A stretch of 64,000 nucleotides of DNA from Nitrososphaeraceae archaeon (lineage in GTDB: Archaea; Thermoproteota; Nitrososphaeria; Nitrososphaerales; Nitrososphaeraceae). The notes beneath the pieces are model-generated. The model saw nothing but the letters and a program-made list of their open reading frames with translations. It had not been told where the DNA came from and made no database searches. Below are positions 6,664 to 16,618 of this stretch, in pieces. The translations under genes were made by a program, and so were the position numbers. How positions within the stretch are numbered: the stretch's first letter is position 1; each line of letters starts with the position of its first letter. The stretch spans positions 62,001-126,000 of the forward strand of contig JALDRC010000001.1 of assembly GCA_031316115.1 (NCBI GenBank), written 5' to 3'.

Positions 6664-8166
6664 TTATTGTTTCAAATTACCTTTTGTTGTTGCTGGTATT
6701 ATAGCCACAAATACTATAATAGCAGACACAAGAAAAATAACATGAATTGCATCTAAAAACTTTGTTGATCGTATCTCATCACTAAAATTGGCTTTATCTT
6801 TAGCTTGGTTATAACTGGATAAATCATTATTTTCAAAATCGTAAATTATTTCCTTTACTTGATCTGTCGGCAAGAAACTTACCATGACTAAAAACGATAA
6901 TCCGATGCTCAATGATCTCCCGATGTAAAATAATGTAGTACCAGTACTTGCTGAAACTCCCCTTCTGTTTGCAGGGACACTGTTCATAATAGATGATCTA
7001 TTTGGTGAAGAAAAAATACCCATTCCCGTACCTAGTAAAAGAAATGGGAATAACAAATCGATAAATGAACTCTTTAGGTCAAGTTGAGTAAGTAAAATAA
7101 ATCCTAGTCCTGAAAGAAATAAACCTAATCCTGAAAAAAATCTTGGTCCATATTTATCAGACAATGCTCCACTCAAAGGTCCAAATATTGCGATAGTAAT
7201 CGATACTGGTATAAAATAAATTCCCACCTCAAGAGGTGTAAAATGCATAAATTCGCTTTGGAGATAAAATGAGATAAGCAATATAAAATCACCCCTGGCA
7301 ATAGAATTCAAAAGAATTGCAATGTTCCCTCCAAGAAATGGTTTTATCTTAAATAGTGAAAAATCAAATAACGGATAACCACTAGAAACATATTTTTCTA
7401 TCAATGGAAATACAATCATTAGAGAAAATCCACCAAAGAATAAAAGGATTAGTGAATTAAAATTTGAAAGAATCCCAAAAGAACCAAATGTAATTGATAT
7501 TAAAATAAAAAATAATCCTGTTGCGAAAGAAATATTCCCTAGCCAGTCTATTTTTTCTCTTTTAAAGGAACCTATTTCTTTTAAGTTGGTATATGAGAAA
7601 AAAATTCCAACAACACCTATTGGAATATTTATCCAAAAAATCGACCTCCAACCAAAATAAGAAGTTAAAAAACCACCAAGGACAAGACCTAACACCGAAC
7701 CTAACATGATAGCAACTTGATTAATCCCTAAGGCTTTGCCTCGTTCATTTACAGGAAAGGCATCTGTTAGAATAGCTACGCTATTTGAAAAAATAAAGGC
7801 TGCACCTATCGCTTGAATAATTCGAAATATTATCAACTGTTCTCCTGTTTCGGAGAAGCTACATAATGCAGAACCAAGAGTAAAAATAGCAAAACCTAAA
7901 GTATACAATTTAGTTCTACCAAAAATATCAGAAAGACGTCCAAAATTCAAAAGAATAGAGGCAGTAACAAGAGAATATCCAATTACGATCCACACCATAG
8001 TATTAAGTGAGATATTAAGGTCTGAAGAAATAACTGGTAATGCTATAAAAATTATATTAGTATCAAGAGATGCCAGAACCGTTCCTAAGGTTGTGTTGCT
8101 TAACGCTATCCATTTGTATGGGATTTTACCTGACTTTGGGTGTGGAAAAGAATTGGAGTCAACCAA
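6664..8166 (-). CDS. MFS drug/H+ antiporter, DHA2 family (14 TM)
   Basis: 500 residues with about 14 membrane segments. Loop 2-3 carries motif A (GRLSDIFGRTKLY), helix 5 the exporter motif C region (GSVLGLVLGGFLTSYFGWRS), and the FWINIPIGVVG segment is typical of DHA2 exporters such as EmrB/QacA. It should export drugs or metabolites using the proton gradient at the cytoplasmic membrane. No regulator or partner gene is adjacent. An IS remnant lies just upstream, in keeping with an accessory locus. Substrate cannot be told. Confidence 0.9.
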   Translation of the reverse strand: MVDSNSFPHPKSGKIPYKWIALSNTTLGTVLASLDTNIIFIALPVISSDLNISLNTMVWIVIGYSLVTASILLNFGRLSDIFGRTKLYTLGFAIFTLGSALCSFSETGEQLIIFRIIQAIGAAFIFSNSVAILTDAFPVNERGKALGINQVAIMLGSVLGLVLGGFLTSYFGWRSIFWINIPIGVVGIFFSYTNLKEIGSFKREKIDWLGNISFATGLFFILISITFGSFGILSNFNSLILLFFGGFSLMIVFPLIEKYVSSGYPLFDFSLFKIKPFLGGNIAILLNSIARGDFILLISFYLQSEFMHFTPLEVGIYFIPVSITIAIFGPLSGALSDKYGPRFFSGLGLFLSGLGFILLTQLDLKSSFIDLLFPFLLLGTGMGIFSSPNRSSIMNSVPANRRGVSASTGTTLFYIGRSLSIGLSFLVMVSFLPTDQVKEIIYDFENNDLSSYNQAKDKANFSDEIRSTKFLDAIHVIFLVSAIIVFVAIIPATTKGNLKQ

Positions 8167-8284
8167 TTAATCTTGTATGTTTAAGATGACTTCCATATGA
8201 ATCTAATAACCTAAACTCGAGATAGATATTAAAAAGAAAAGGCTCTTAATATAAGATGACATTCACTTCATAAAATAATTGATA

Positions 8285-8655
8285 TTGGTATTTGCTATGA
8301 TATAGTTATATAGATACAAAGAATTGTATCCAGCTAGATACTTGAAATATATTATACTATTTTTTATCACAAGGATTGCAATCATCAAAACTTTCTATTC
8401 TGTCTTTCAGGCTGATTTACTCTTTCCATCATACTTTTCTGGACCGGACCATGCAAATAGTAATTCAATTCAATTACGTTACGTACTTCATCGTAACATG
8501 TACAGTCATCAATGTAAACTGTATGTTTGCCAAATCTTTGAAACAGTATCTGATAAATTTCTCAGCAACAAGCATGTTCCTTTCTTTCAAATTTTATTTT
8601 CATGCGATATCTAGAACATTATGAATTATAGATTTTAATGCTTAAATTAAGAGCC
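8285..8655 (-). mobile_element. Internally deleted relic of an IS6/IS240-type element (MITE-like)
   Basis: Aligns, on the minus strand, with both ends of the IS at 60185-60838. The upstream side (ATGTTCTA before ATGAAAATAAAATTTGAAAG) is followed at once by the segment encoding VAEKF..., so most of the transposase N-terminal and central coding region is missing. The 3' side keeps the FDDxxPC region (near 8368-8395) and the shared TACAAAGAATTGTATCC end sequence. It is non-coding today; it could only be moved by a transposase in trans. Confidence 0.65.
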
Positions 8656-8972
8656 GTAAATTCTATGTTTTATAAAGTATCGTAGTTAACATATTTTAAC
8701 CGCCCAATCTTTAAATGTTATGTAATTCTTTACTTAATTTTGTCTAATCATAATAGGTACCTTGTATATGGATTCCTTCTAGTAAGTTTGATTTTTGTTT
8801 GTTTGTATCTAGTACAGAGGAAATTAATTCTACAGTGTTTTAAAACGTGAAATAATTTAGTTAATATAATATATTTTTTTACCCATTAGTTCAATAATGA
8901 CCTAGAGGTTCTTGTTAACTATGATTGCCTCTTCATAATTTCGAATAAATAGAATTAAGTAAATTTAAAATT
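8656..8972. other. AT-rich intergenic region, no gene seen
   Basis: About 315 bp between the IS relic and the secreted-protein gene. No coding frame, RNA gene or repeat is recognisable. Confidence 0.5.
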
Positions 8973-9530
8973 TTATTGAATTCCCGCATCTGCTATGTAA
9001 TAAATTTTCTCTTCATCGCAATCCATAACAAATACCATCTTATTTTTGTTTTCCTCATCACTATCGAGTGCTGAAATTTCTATATCACTCGGGATACTTG
9101 CAGTCACTATTCCTTCTTTTTCAGGATTTTGATTTTTATAAAATTCCTGTTGTTCACCGCTTATTTGCATTGTTTGAATAGGACCTGTAGATTCTAGGCT
9201 TTTAATAGCTATGTCAGCAGTTCCTTTTAGGAAGAAACCTTCGATGCTATCAGCATATCCACAAGGCGAAACATATGAAATCTCAATAGAGTCTCCAGGG
9301 GACAAGTTTACTGGACTTTGTTGAATTGCATCATTACTAAATGATTTATATCCCTCCTCTATGATAAAAGTAGGAGCTATCTCAAACGTAGCACCATCTT
9401 GTTTTGTAATAGTAATAGGAGATATATTATCAAACTCTTGACTATAGGCATTGAAAAAAGAAAAATGAACCATACTTAGAATAGAAACCATCAATAATAA
9501 ACCAAATGTACGATAAATATAGTTGCTCAT
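8973..9530 (-). CDS. Secreted protein, paralogue A flanking acn-bioD
   Basis: 185 residues. The N-terminal signal peptide has a likely cut after NAYS (about residue 30), leaving QEFDNISPITITKQDGATFE at the mature start. The mature part is a beta-rich soluble domain with two conserved cysteines (SPCGYAD and VMDCDEEK). It is nearly identical at DNA level to paralogue B (13848-14468) across the mature domain, while signal peptide and C-terminus differ. Function unknown; probably extracellular or anchored by an uncut signal. Confidence 0.75.
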   Translation of the reverse strand: MSNYIYRTFGLLLMVSILSMVHFSFFNAYSQEFDNISPITITKQDGATFEIAPTFIIEEGYKSFSNDAIQQSPVNLSPGDSIEISYVSPCGYADSIEGFFLKGTADIAIKSLESTGPIQTMQISGEQQEFYKNQNPEKEGIVTASIPSDIEISALDSDEENKNKMVFVMDCDEEKIYYIADAGIQ

Positions 9531-10061
9531 CGCAATTATTTAAATAAACATGAATAGATAAGTCTTTCCAAAAATTTATTCAACCTTTTAATTCAAAATT
9601 TCTATTCAAAAAGAATTTATCGATTAATTGATTTTAATGTAACTACATTGATTTTACATGTATTTCTAAATACTTTGCTTCCAGATCTAGCAGTTAATGT
9701 ATTTAGTCTTCAATTTCTTTTTTGATAGATTACCCAATAATACATTCTTATTGAAGAAATTTACTCAAAAAATTAGGACACTTTAAAAAAAAAGAATATA
9801 TATTTGATAAAATTGAAAATGTTAGTTTGAAAGATTCAAATTTTTTATTTATTTTATTGATTAAGTTCTTTAGATTAAATGTAAAACCAAAGTATAGGAT
9901 TCAATAATAAAAACAAAATTGTTTGATTATTTTGAAGTTAACAGTAATCATATTACGACTCTTTTTTCTACAAATATAGAAATGGCTATTTGAATCGCCT
10001 GCTCTAGAATGTTTAAGGAAAGATATTTTCATATACCTATTTAACAATTATACATATATCC
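9531..10061. other. Divergent intergenic region upstream of aconitase
   Basis: About 530 bp. The first 70 bp resemble the upstream region of paralogue B at 14469-14550 (CTTTTAATnnAAAATTTCT block), so part of the promoter was duplicated with the gene. Near the other end TCATATACC (10029-10037) lies about 29 bp before the aconitase ATG and is its likely TATA box. Nothing else is recognised. Confidence 0.5.
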
Positions 10062-12380
10062 ATGAGTGTAAAAAATGAAAGTATCAGCGTAGAAACTACG
10101 GCACAACAAGTTAAAAGGATTTATGAAAAATCCAGTAATAATATTGCAAAATATAAAGAGATATATAAAAAAGATATGCCGTTTTCAATAAGTGAAAAAA
10201 TACTTATTGGTCATCTTACTCATATAGGAGATAACAGCCATAGACAAAATCTCCAACGTGGAAAGAGCTATGTATTTCTACGTCCTGACAGAGTAGCACT
10301 ACAGGATGTAACTGGTCAAATGACCCTCTTGCAATTTATGCAATCAGGTTTGAATAGAACCACAATTCCCACTACTGTCCATTGCGATCATCTTATCCAG
10401 GCACGTGTAGAAGGCAATATCGACACTAAAGCCGCATTATATGAAAACAATGAAGTTTACAAATTTTTAGAATCTGCATCACGAAAATATGGCGTAGGAT
10501 TCTGGAAACCAGGGGCTGGAATAATACATCAGGTAGTGTTGGAGAACTATGCCTTTCCTGGGGGATTGATGATTGGAACAGACTCTCATACTCCTAACGC
10601 AGGAGGATTAGGTATGCTTGCTGTGGGAGTAGGGGGACTAGATGCCGCAGAAACAATGGCGGGGATGCCTTGGGAAATTCTTTATCCCAAAAGAATAGGA
10701 GTCTATCTTACAGGCGAGCTATCAGGATGGGCATCACCAAAAGATGTGATCTTGTATGTAGCATCTCAGTTAACTGTTTCAGGAGGTACAAATTCAATTA
10801 TTGAATATTTTGGCCCCGGGGCAGATTCCATCAGCTGTACAGGCAAAGCAACTATCACCAATATGGGTGCTGAAATAGGAGCTACATGTTCTATTTTTGA
10901 ATATGATACCCGAATGGAGACATATTTGAGAGCCACAAATAGGGATGAGATAGCAAATTTAGCTAACGACTACAAAGATATTTTAATCCAAGATCCAGAA
11001 ATTTACAATAATCCTGAAAAATATTTTGACCGTGTAATAAGAATTAATTTATCATTATTAGAACCATATGTCGTTGGTCCTCATACTCCAGATCTTGCTA
11101 GACCAATATCAAAAATGAAAGATGATGTGATAACAAATCACTTTGTTAATAACATATCTGTAGCACTCGTTGGATCGTGTACGAATTCCTCATATGAAGA
11201 TATGTCTAGAGCAGCAGATGTTGCAGATCAAGCAAGTGGTAAAGGATCCCGAATAAGATCTTCCTTATTGGTTACACCTGGTTCTGAAATGATAAGGGCA
11301 ACTATCGATCGTGATGGCCAAATGAAATCCCTTCAGAAGATAGGTGCTACTGTATTGGCTAATGCATGCGGACCTTGCATAGGTCAGTGGAGCAGACCTG
11401 AATTAAAGAAAGGTGAACCTAATACCATAGTAACATCTTATAATAGAAATTTTCCAGGCAGAAATGACGGTAAAAGAGAAACTATGAATTTTATTGCTAG
11501 TCCTGAAATCGTAATAGCATTTGCGTTAGGTGGAACCCTTTCTTTTAATCCTTTAACAGATTCATTGACCGATTCAAATGGTTTAAAATTTAAGTTACAA
11601 CCTCCAAAAATAGCCCCAGAAGTCCCTTCTCGAGGATTTGTCAATGTCACAAATGTTTATGTTCCACCTGCCTCTGATTCCAAGGATGTAGAAGTACTTA
11701 TAGATGAAAAAAGTGAAAGACTTCAAAAATTAGAACCATTTCCGCAATGGGATGGAAAAGATTTTGTTGATCTTCCTATTCTTGCAAAGGTAAAAGGGAA
11801 ATGTACTACCGATCATATTTCACCTGCTGGGGCTTGGCTAATGTACAGAGGCCATATTGATCGTATTAGTGATAATTTGTTACTTGGTGCTGTAAACTTC
11901 TATCATGATGATCAAATTGGAATGGGAAAAGATATTTTAACAAATCAAATAGAAACATATCCACATATTGCTCGAGAATACAAGGCGGTAGGACTTAAAT
12001 GGGTTATAATAGGTGATGAGAATTATGGTGAAGGAAGTAGTCGAGAACATGCAGCTATGACGCCGCGTTATCTTGGATGTGCTGCAGTTATTTCAAAGAG
12101 TTTTGCAAGAATTCATGAAACAAATCTAAAAAAGCAAGGGGTATTAGCTCTAACATTTGAAAATAGTGCAGATTACTACAAAATAGAGGAAGATGATAAA
12201 ATCAGTATCTTGGAATTGGACAAATTAGAACCAGACAAATTAGTCAAATGTAAAATAACACATAAAAATGGAAATTTGAATAAAGAATTTATAAACTTAA
12301 AACATTCATATAATCGATATCAATTAGAATGGTTTTATGCTGGTTCAGCCCTAAATGTTCTAAAATCAAAAACCAGATAA
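10062..12380 (+). CDS. acn: Aconitate hydratase, AcnA type
   Basis: 772 residues, the usual length of the AcnA/mitochondrial type. It isomerises citrate to isocitrate in the TCA cycle. The three [4Fe-4S] ligands are visible in VGSCTNSSYEDM (one Cys) and ANACGPCIGQW (two Cys). The C-terminal swivel domain carries TTDHISPAGAWL and the substrate motif GSSREHAAMTPRYLG. ATG at 10062 has a TATA-like box about 29 bp upstream, giving a nearly leaderless mRNA. It is a single gene, with no TCA partner beside it. Confidence 0.95.
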   Translation: MSVKNESISVETTAQQVKRIYEKSSNNIAKYKEIYKKDMPFSISEKILIGHLTHIGDNSHRQNLQRGKSYVFLRPDRVALQDVTGQMTLLQFMQSGLNRTTIPTTVHCDHLIQARVEGNIDTKAALYENNEVYKFLESASRKYGVGFWKPGAGIIHQVVLENYAFPGGLMIGTDSHTPNAGGLGMLAVGVGGLDAAETMAGMPWEILYPKRIGVYLTGELSGWASPKDVILYVASQLTVSGGTNSIIEYFGPGADSISCTGKATITNMGAEIGATCSIFEYDTRMETYLRATNRDEIANLANDYKDILIQDPEIYNNPEKYFDRVIRINLSLLEPYVVGPHTPDLARPISKMKDDVITNHFVNNISVALVGSCTNSSYEDMSRAADVADQASGKGSRIRSSLLVTPGSEMIRATIDRDGQMKSLQKIGATVLANACGPCIGQWSRPELKKGEPNTIVTSYNRNFPGRNDGKRETMNFIASPEIVIAFALGGTLSFNPLTDSLTDSNGLKFKLQPPKIAPEVPSRGFVNVTNVYVPPASDSKDVEVLIDEKSERLQKLEPFPQWDGKDFVDLPILAKVKGKCTTDHISPAGAWLMYRGHIDRISDNLLLGAVNFYHDDQIGMGKDILTNQIETYPHIAREYKAVGLKWVIIGDENYGEGSSREHAAMTPRYLGCAAVISKSFARIHETNLKKQGVLALTFENSADYYKIEEDDKISILELDKLEPDKLVKCKITHKNGNLNKEFINLKHSYNRYQLEWFYAGSALNVLKSKTR

Positions 12381-12737
12381 ATAGCTTGAAAACTTTACAT
12401 ATTTTTATAAATGCCAGATGTATGAATTTTAACATTTAAAGTAGCCTAAGTACATCATAGAAAATCAAATTTAGGACCTGATTATTATCAGATACGACCT
12501 ATCAATTTGGATTTATAAAAATTTAGTTTCAGAATTTTAATTTAAAATTGAGACCCCAGAATTAATATTTCGATAAAATCAATTACTTTTTGAAATATCA
12601 TACAGATTTTATTATCATACATTATATCTGAATTGATTATAACTTGTATCTAATATTATTACATGTAAGTTACATAGTTGATTAATATAAATAATCAAAT
12701 AGTGTAAAAAATACTCTATTTAAAATAATAAATAAGG
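12381..12737. other. Intergenic region between convergent acn and bioD
   Basis: About 357 bp, AT-rich, between two convergent genes, so mainly terminator space. T-runs occur, but no hairpin, RNA gene or coding remnant is seen. Confidence 0.5.
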
Positions 12738-13457
12738 TTATCTGAATTTATTAAAACATCTCTTAAAAACTTTTTCTAAAAATACCGAAGTTTGTGATGG
12801 GGATGGTTTATTCAAAAATGGGACAACTGTTAAAATTTCAAGTCCTGTTAAATCCTTAACTACTTGAGGTAAAAAATCATTTATCTTTTTAAATTTTTTA
12901 TCATTAATTTGAACAGTGTTATTTATTACGATGCCAAGTATTTTTAACTTGAAATTTTTACACAATATTGTAGTCATAATAACGTGATTCAAAGTTCCAA
13001 TTTTATTAGACATAACGATTATGATAGGAAGGTTTAATCTCTCTGCCAGGTTTGCTACATATTGATCTCTAGTTAAAGGAACCATCAATCCCCCTATTCC
13101 TTCAACAATCATAAAATCGTATTTTTTTTCTAATTCTATGTATTTTTTTTTAATTTTATTTAAATCAATTTTGGAACTGTTCAATAATATTTTAGTTGCA
13201 AGATAAGGCGCTGAAGGTATTTTATAAAAAAAAGGATTTATAAAATCATCCGCCTCTTTATTTCCTGCCGCTGTTATTAATATTTTAGTATCTAAAGATT
13301 TGAATTTATCAGAATATTTTTTTGATCCTGTTGCAACTGGTTTCATCACTCCTACATTATATCCTTTTTCTTTTAATAAATGAGCGAATCCAGCTGCGAT
13401 AGTTGTCTTTCCTATTTCAGTATCAGTACCTATTATAAAAGTACCTCGAGATCCCAT
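12738..13457 (-). CDS. bioD: ATP-dependent dethiobiotin synthetase
   Basis: 239 residues. BioD closes the ureido ring of dethiobiotin from DAPA, CO2 and ATP in biotin synthesis. The P-loop variant GTDTEIGKTT is at residues 10-19, MKPVATGS follows at 38-45, and VEGIGGLMVPLT near residue 115 is the BioD signature. No bioA, bioB or bioF is adjacent, so the other steps must be elsewhere. The start MGSRGTF is supported by the closeness of the P-loop to the N-terminus. Confidence 0.9.
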   Translation of the reverse strand: MGSRGTFIIGTDTEIGKTTIAAGFAHLLKEKGYNVGVMKPVATGSKKYSDKFKSLDTKILITAAGNKEADDFINPFFYKIPSAPYLATKILLNSSKIDLNKIKKKYIELEKKYDFMIVEGIGGLMVPLTRDQYVANLAERLNLPIIIVMSNKIGTLNHVIMTTILCKNFKLKILGIVINNTVQINDKKFKKINDFLPQVVKDLTGLEILTVVPFLNKPSPSQTSVFLEKVFKRCFNKFR

Positions 13458-13847
13458 ATAGATAAAAAAAACGATAAAGCAATTAAATTTTTATATAATA
13501 TTCTAATCATAATCTGAAAAAGATAATGAAATTTGAGGAATTTGGTATGAACAGATGACAAGAAAAATAAAGATATTTGTAAATATTTTCTATTATTAAT
13601 GATCATTAAGTATAGTTCTGTTTTAAAAGCAATTTCTTTCATGGTCTCATTAGATTTTAGCTAGAAATCAGATTCGCCGACCATCTTTTTAATGAAAGAA
13701 ATTAATATACTCCCATTAAACGCATTCAATATTTGTATCTCTTCAGCGATTTAACTTATTTTAGTTGAAAACAAAGAACCATTTTTCTTAATTGTATATA
13801 AATAGTACATCAATATCGCAAGTTATAAGAATGAGGTCAAAAATTAA
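13458..13847. other. Intergenic region, no gene seen
   Basis: About 390 bp upstream of bioD, AT-rich. A minus-strand frame at 13433-13642 overlaps bioD and has no protein-like features. No RNA or repeat is recognised. Confidence 0.45.
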
Positions 13848-14468
13848 TTAATTAATTATATCTATCAATTTACTTAATGGGAAGGTAAATGGAAAAATTG
13901 CATCTTTAGACTGCATCTGAACCTCAGCTATATAATAGATTTTCTCTTCATTGCAATCCATAACAAAAACCATTTTATTGTTATTTCCTGTCTCGCTATC
14001 TTGGGCAGAAATTTCTATATCACTCGGGATACTTGCAGTCACTATTCCTTCTTTTTCAGGATTTTGATTTTTATAAAATTCCTGTTGTTCACCGCTTATT
14101 TGCATTGTTTGAATAGGACCGGTAGATTCTAGGCTTTTAATAGCTATGTCAGCAGTTCCTTTTAGGAAGAAACCTTCGATACTTTCAGCATATCCACAAG
14201 GAGAAATATAAGAAATCTCAATAGAGTCTCCAGGGGACAACATTACTGGACTTTGTTGAATTGCATCATTACTAAATGATTTATATCCCTCCTCTATGAT
14301 AAAAGTAGGAGCTATCTCAAACGTAGCACCATCTTGTTTTGTAATATTAATAGGAGATATATTATCAAACTCTTGACTATAACAATTTACAAATGATAAT
14401 GCCAAAACTGATAAAAGAGCAGAGAAAAATAACAAAAGAAACATATCATAAATTTTGTTATTTAACAT
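13848..14468 (-). CDS. Secreted protein, paralogue B flanking acn-bioD
   Basis: 206 residues. It has the same mature domain as paralogue A (QEFDNISPINITKQDGATFE onward), with a different signal peptide and a C-terminal extension of about 20 residues. Over roughly 14020-14380 the DNA differs from copy A at only scattered positions, many of them synonymous. Two cysteines (SPCGYAE, VMDCNEEK) are kept. The sharp change from near identity to low similarity at the signal peptide suggests gene conversion or a mosaic duplication. Confidence 0.75.
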   Translation of the reverse strand: MLNNKIYDMFLLLFFSALLSVLALSFVNCYSQEFDNISPINITKQDGATFEIAPTFIIEEGYKSFSNDAIQQSPVMLSPGDSIEISYISPCGYAESIEGFFLKGTADIAIKSLESTGPIQTMQISGEQQEFYKNQNPEKEGIVTASIPSDIEISAQDSETGNNNKMVFVMDCNEEKIYYIAEVQMQSKDAIFPFTFPLSKLIDIIN

Positions 14469-14551
14469 AACATATTAAACATATGTATAAAAATAAGTTT
14501 TTTCAAAAATTTTTCCGAATCTTTTAATGTAAAATTTCTGTTAAAAAATGT

Positions 14552-14668
14552 TTACCTCCCATTAGTTTCTTCATCAGACTCTTCTTCAAGATCATCTGAA
14601 TCCTCATCCTCTATATCCTCAAGTTGGTGAACTTCATCTTCAAGTTCTTCCCCTGATGGTTCATTCAT
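14552..14668 (-). CDS. Small strongly acidic protein (38 aa)
   Basis: ATG at 14668, stop at 14552-14554. The sequence begins MNEPSGEELEDEVHQLEDIE and continues with runs of Asp/Glu; about half of all residues are acidic. The frame stays open 12 codons further upstream with a basic KFLRKKKDSLY segment, but no ATG is there. Acidic peptides of this kind are common in thaumarchaeal genomes. Function unknown. Confidence 0.4.
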   Translation of the reverse strand: MNEPSGEELEDEVHQLEDIEDEDSDDLEEESDEETNGR

Positions 14669-14810
14669 GTACAAAGAATCCTTTTTCTTCCTTAAGAACT
14701 TTGCCTAATACTGAACAAGGATTACACTAACCTTTCTTTTTATTTCGTTGGGATAAGTTAATTCATTCAAAGAACGTGATTTTAATCTTTAATTTTAGAT
14801 TAATAATAAA

Positions 14811-15044
14811 TTATTTATGTCTTTTATTTAACTGAATCCGAAAATAAGAATTGTCTTCATGGATTTCCAACAGAAATAAAATGTTTTCTATTTTTTTGTA
14901 CCTTGAAACCAGCTTATTTATGATCTCATAATATTTTATTTCAATTTCAAGATATTCACCTATATATGCTAGTAGTATTTCTTGTGATTGTGGTTGCGTA
15001 GAACCATAAAGTGTTGATAGTCTAAAATTGGGAGAAAACGATCC
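14811..15044 (-). pseudogene. Coding stretch without a start codon (77 codons)
   Basis: Open from just after a TAA (15045-15047) to TAA at 14811-14813. It encodes GSFSPNFRLSTLYGSTQPQS, then a helical, coiled-coil-like part IGEYLEIEIKYYEIINKLVS and an end RIQLNKRHK. Composition is clearly protein-like, but there is no ATG, GTG or TTG near the beginning. Likely the 3' part of a gene whose 5' end has decayed; the few codons upstream of the stop (IKKYFTQ) may continue it. Confidence 0.45.
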
Positions 15045-15590
15045 TTATTGAGTAAAATACTTTTTGATATAACAACTGCTCAAGCTATCAGAAAATATTT
15101 CATGACTTGAAATTCATGGTTCAATTCAATTGAATGTTTCCATTATTAGAAAATCAGTAAACAACATGATTGAATCTGATGACAATGATGTTTGGTATTG
15201 CAATGACGTGTTGCATTCGACGTTCTGTTCAGGGTTTACATACATATTTTACATATCAATTCGGGAATTTTCATTTATCAGTTTATATTGGTATTTCATC
15301 CGATGGAAATCCTGTTTCAAAGAGTAGCTCTGAGTTGCTCAATTTTGCTCTAGTAAAATTAATTCACAAATTATGATAATATTGTATTTTAATCAGAAGT
15401 TAAATACTACTACCGGGTGGTATCTCGAATTAAACAAGGACAATACGAAATGATTAGAATCATGGTTAGTCGAATGTATTTTTTTTATTAATAACCTGTA
15501 AACCAGGTGAATTTGTTATTATTGGAGATATTTAATTGGATCTAGATCAAATATCGTCGAAAAAGAATATTAAAATTAATACAAAAGATC
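15045..15590. other. Region without a supported gene
   Basis: About 545 bp. Two overlapping plus-strand frames occur (15130-15327 and 15170-15376). The second, from TTG/ATG around 15170-15176, reads hydrophobic then FTYQFGNFHLSVYIGISSDG and could be a small secreted protein, but it lacks a promoter or recognisable motif. Otherwise featureless. Confidence 0.35.
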
Positions 15591-15722
15591 ATGAGATTAA
15601 AGGATGAACATGGACCAGTCATAAGGGATTATAGAAATTTCAAATTTCTAATTAAAGCGTATGGATTAATTCAGACAAGTTTTAATGAATTAACACTTGC
15701 TAATAACTTGAGAACAAATTGA
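15591..15722 (+). CDS. Small hypothetical protein or fragment (43 aa)
   Basis: ATG at 15591, TGA at 15720-15722. The sequence MRLKDEHGPVIRDYRNFKFL then IKAYGLIQTSFNELTLANNL looks like part of a helical domain rather than random DNA. It stands in a decayed region and may be the remnant of a longer gene. Family not recognised. Confidence 0.3.
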   Translation: MRLKDEHGPVIRDYRNFKFLIKAYGLIQTSFNELTLANNLRTN

Positions 15723-15923
15723 AATTAGAGATAAATGATAAATAAGTTAAGAAGAATACCTCTATTGATAAAGGATTCTAAAATTATTTTAAACTTAATG
15801 TAAATAGTTTATAATTTATTAATACACATAAAATAGAATAGAAAATAAAAAACTAATCATATTTAAAATTTAAAAATGGTCACAATTTTTAAAATAATTA
15901 AAAACTAATAGGATGGAGGAGAA

Positions 15924-16088
15924 ATGAAGTCAAATAACCAAGTAGTATGTGAGATACCACATAAGAAATATCAAGAACTTTGGGTACTAGTCAACCAAAA
16001 ATATCAAGGGGTGGCAAATTATCTAAACGACTTTAAATCTAGAAAAAATCACAGTACTGGAGGTTTTATGATTAATCTAATTTATTAA
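15924..16088 (+). CDS. Small hypothetical protein (54 aa)
   Basis: ATG at 15924 preceded by a strong Shine-Dalgarno-like GGAGGAG 5-11 bp upstream, which is rare in this AT-rich window. The product begins MKSNNQVVCEIPHKKYQELW and contains VNQKYQGVANYLNDFKSR, a likely amphipathic helix. It ends abruptly in MINLIY, so it may be truncated. Family not recognised. Confidence 0.4.
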   Translation: MKSNNQVVCEIPHKKYQELWVLVNQKYQGVANYLNDFKSRKNHSTGGFMINLIY

Positions 16089-16618
16089 GAGATACTGAGT
16101 TCATAAAGAAATAATGAGTCATAATATGATTCCAAAAATTCTGACAATAGAAAAAAGAATTTAAGCATGACTTTTTTTGCACAATATTATATAAAGAATG
16201 GAATTGATAAGATCGGAATTCAAACTGATCTTTAAAAATAGAATGAGTTGCCAATAAACATTTAATATTTAAATTATGACGAATTATTCAAGAAAATAAA
16301 AGAAAAATATGTTTTCTTTATCTTGAATAATATCAATGACTCAGTATTAATTGGATTGAATGCTCTGATTTAGACAACTAAAGAGAATTATTAAGATCTA
16401 GTTGTATTACCAAGTATTATTTGTTGATATCTTTTGTTGATTATCTGAACAATTTAAACAGTATTTTGAAAACATTTACAGTAAAGAAAATTCAATATAA
16501 AAAAACAGTCCTATAAACACTAGGCTATATGAGTGGTTTTCATACTTATATATAATAAAGGATATTATGTCATTGTGACAATTTATTTCTTGAAGGAAAA
16601 ATACTTGATTTAAAGGGT
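16089..16618. other. Decayed intergenic region
   Basis: About 530 bp, AT-rich. A short plus-strand trace (LNNINDSVLIGLNALI near 16325-16370) looks protein-like but is closed by stops on both sides. No gene or RNA is supported. Confidence 0.4.

Noticed and set aside
16072-16254. Minus-strand 60-residue ORF
   Set aside because: Composition is random-looking and it partly overlaps the 54-residue plus-strand ORF that has a strong ribosome binding site.
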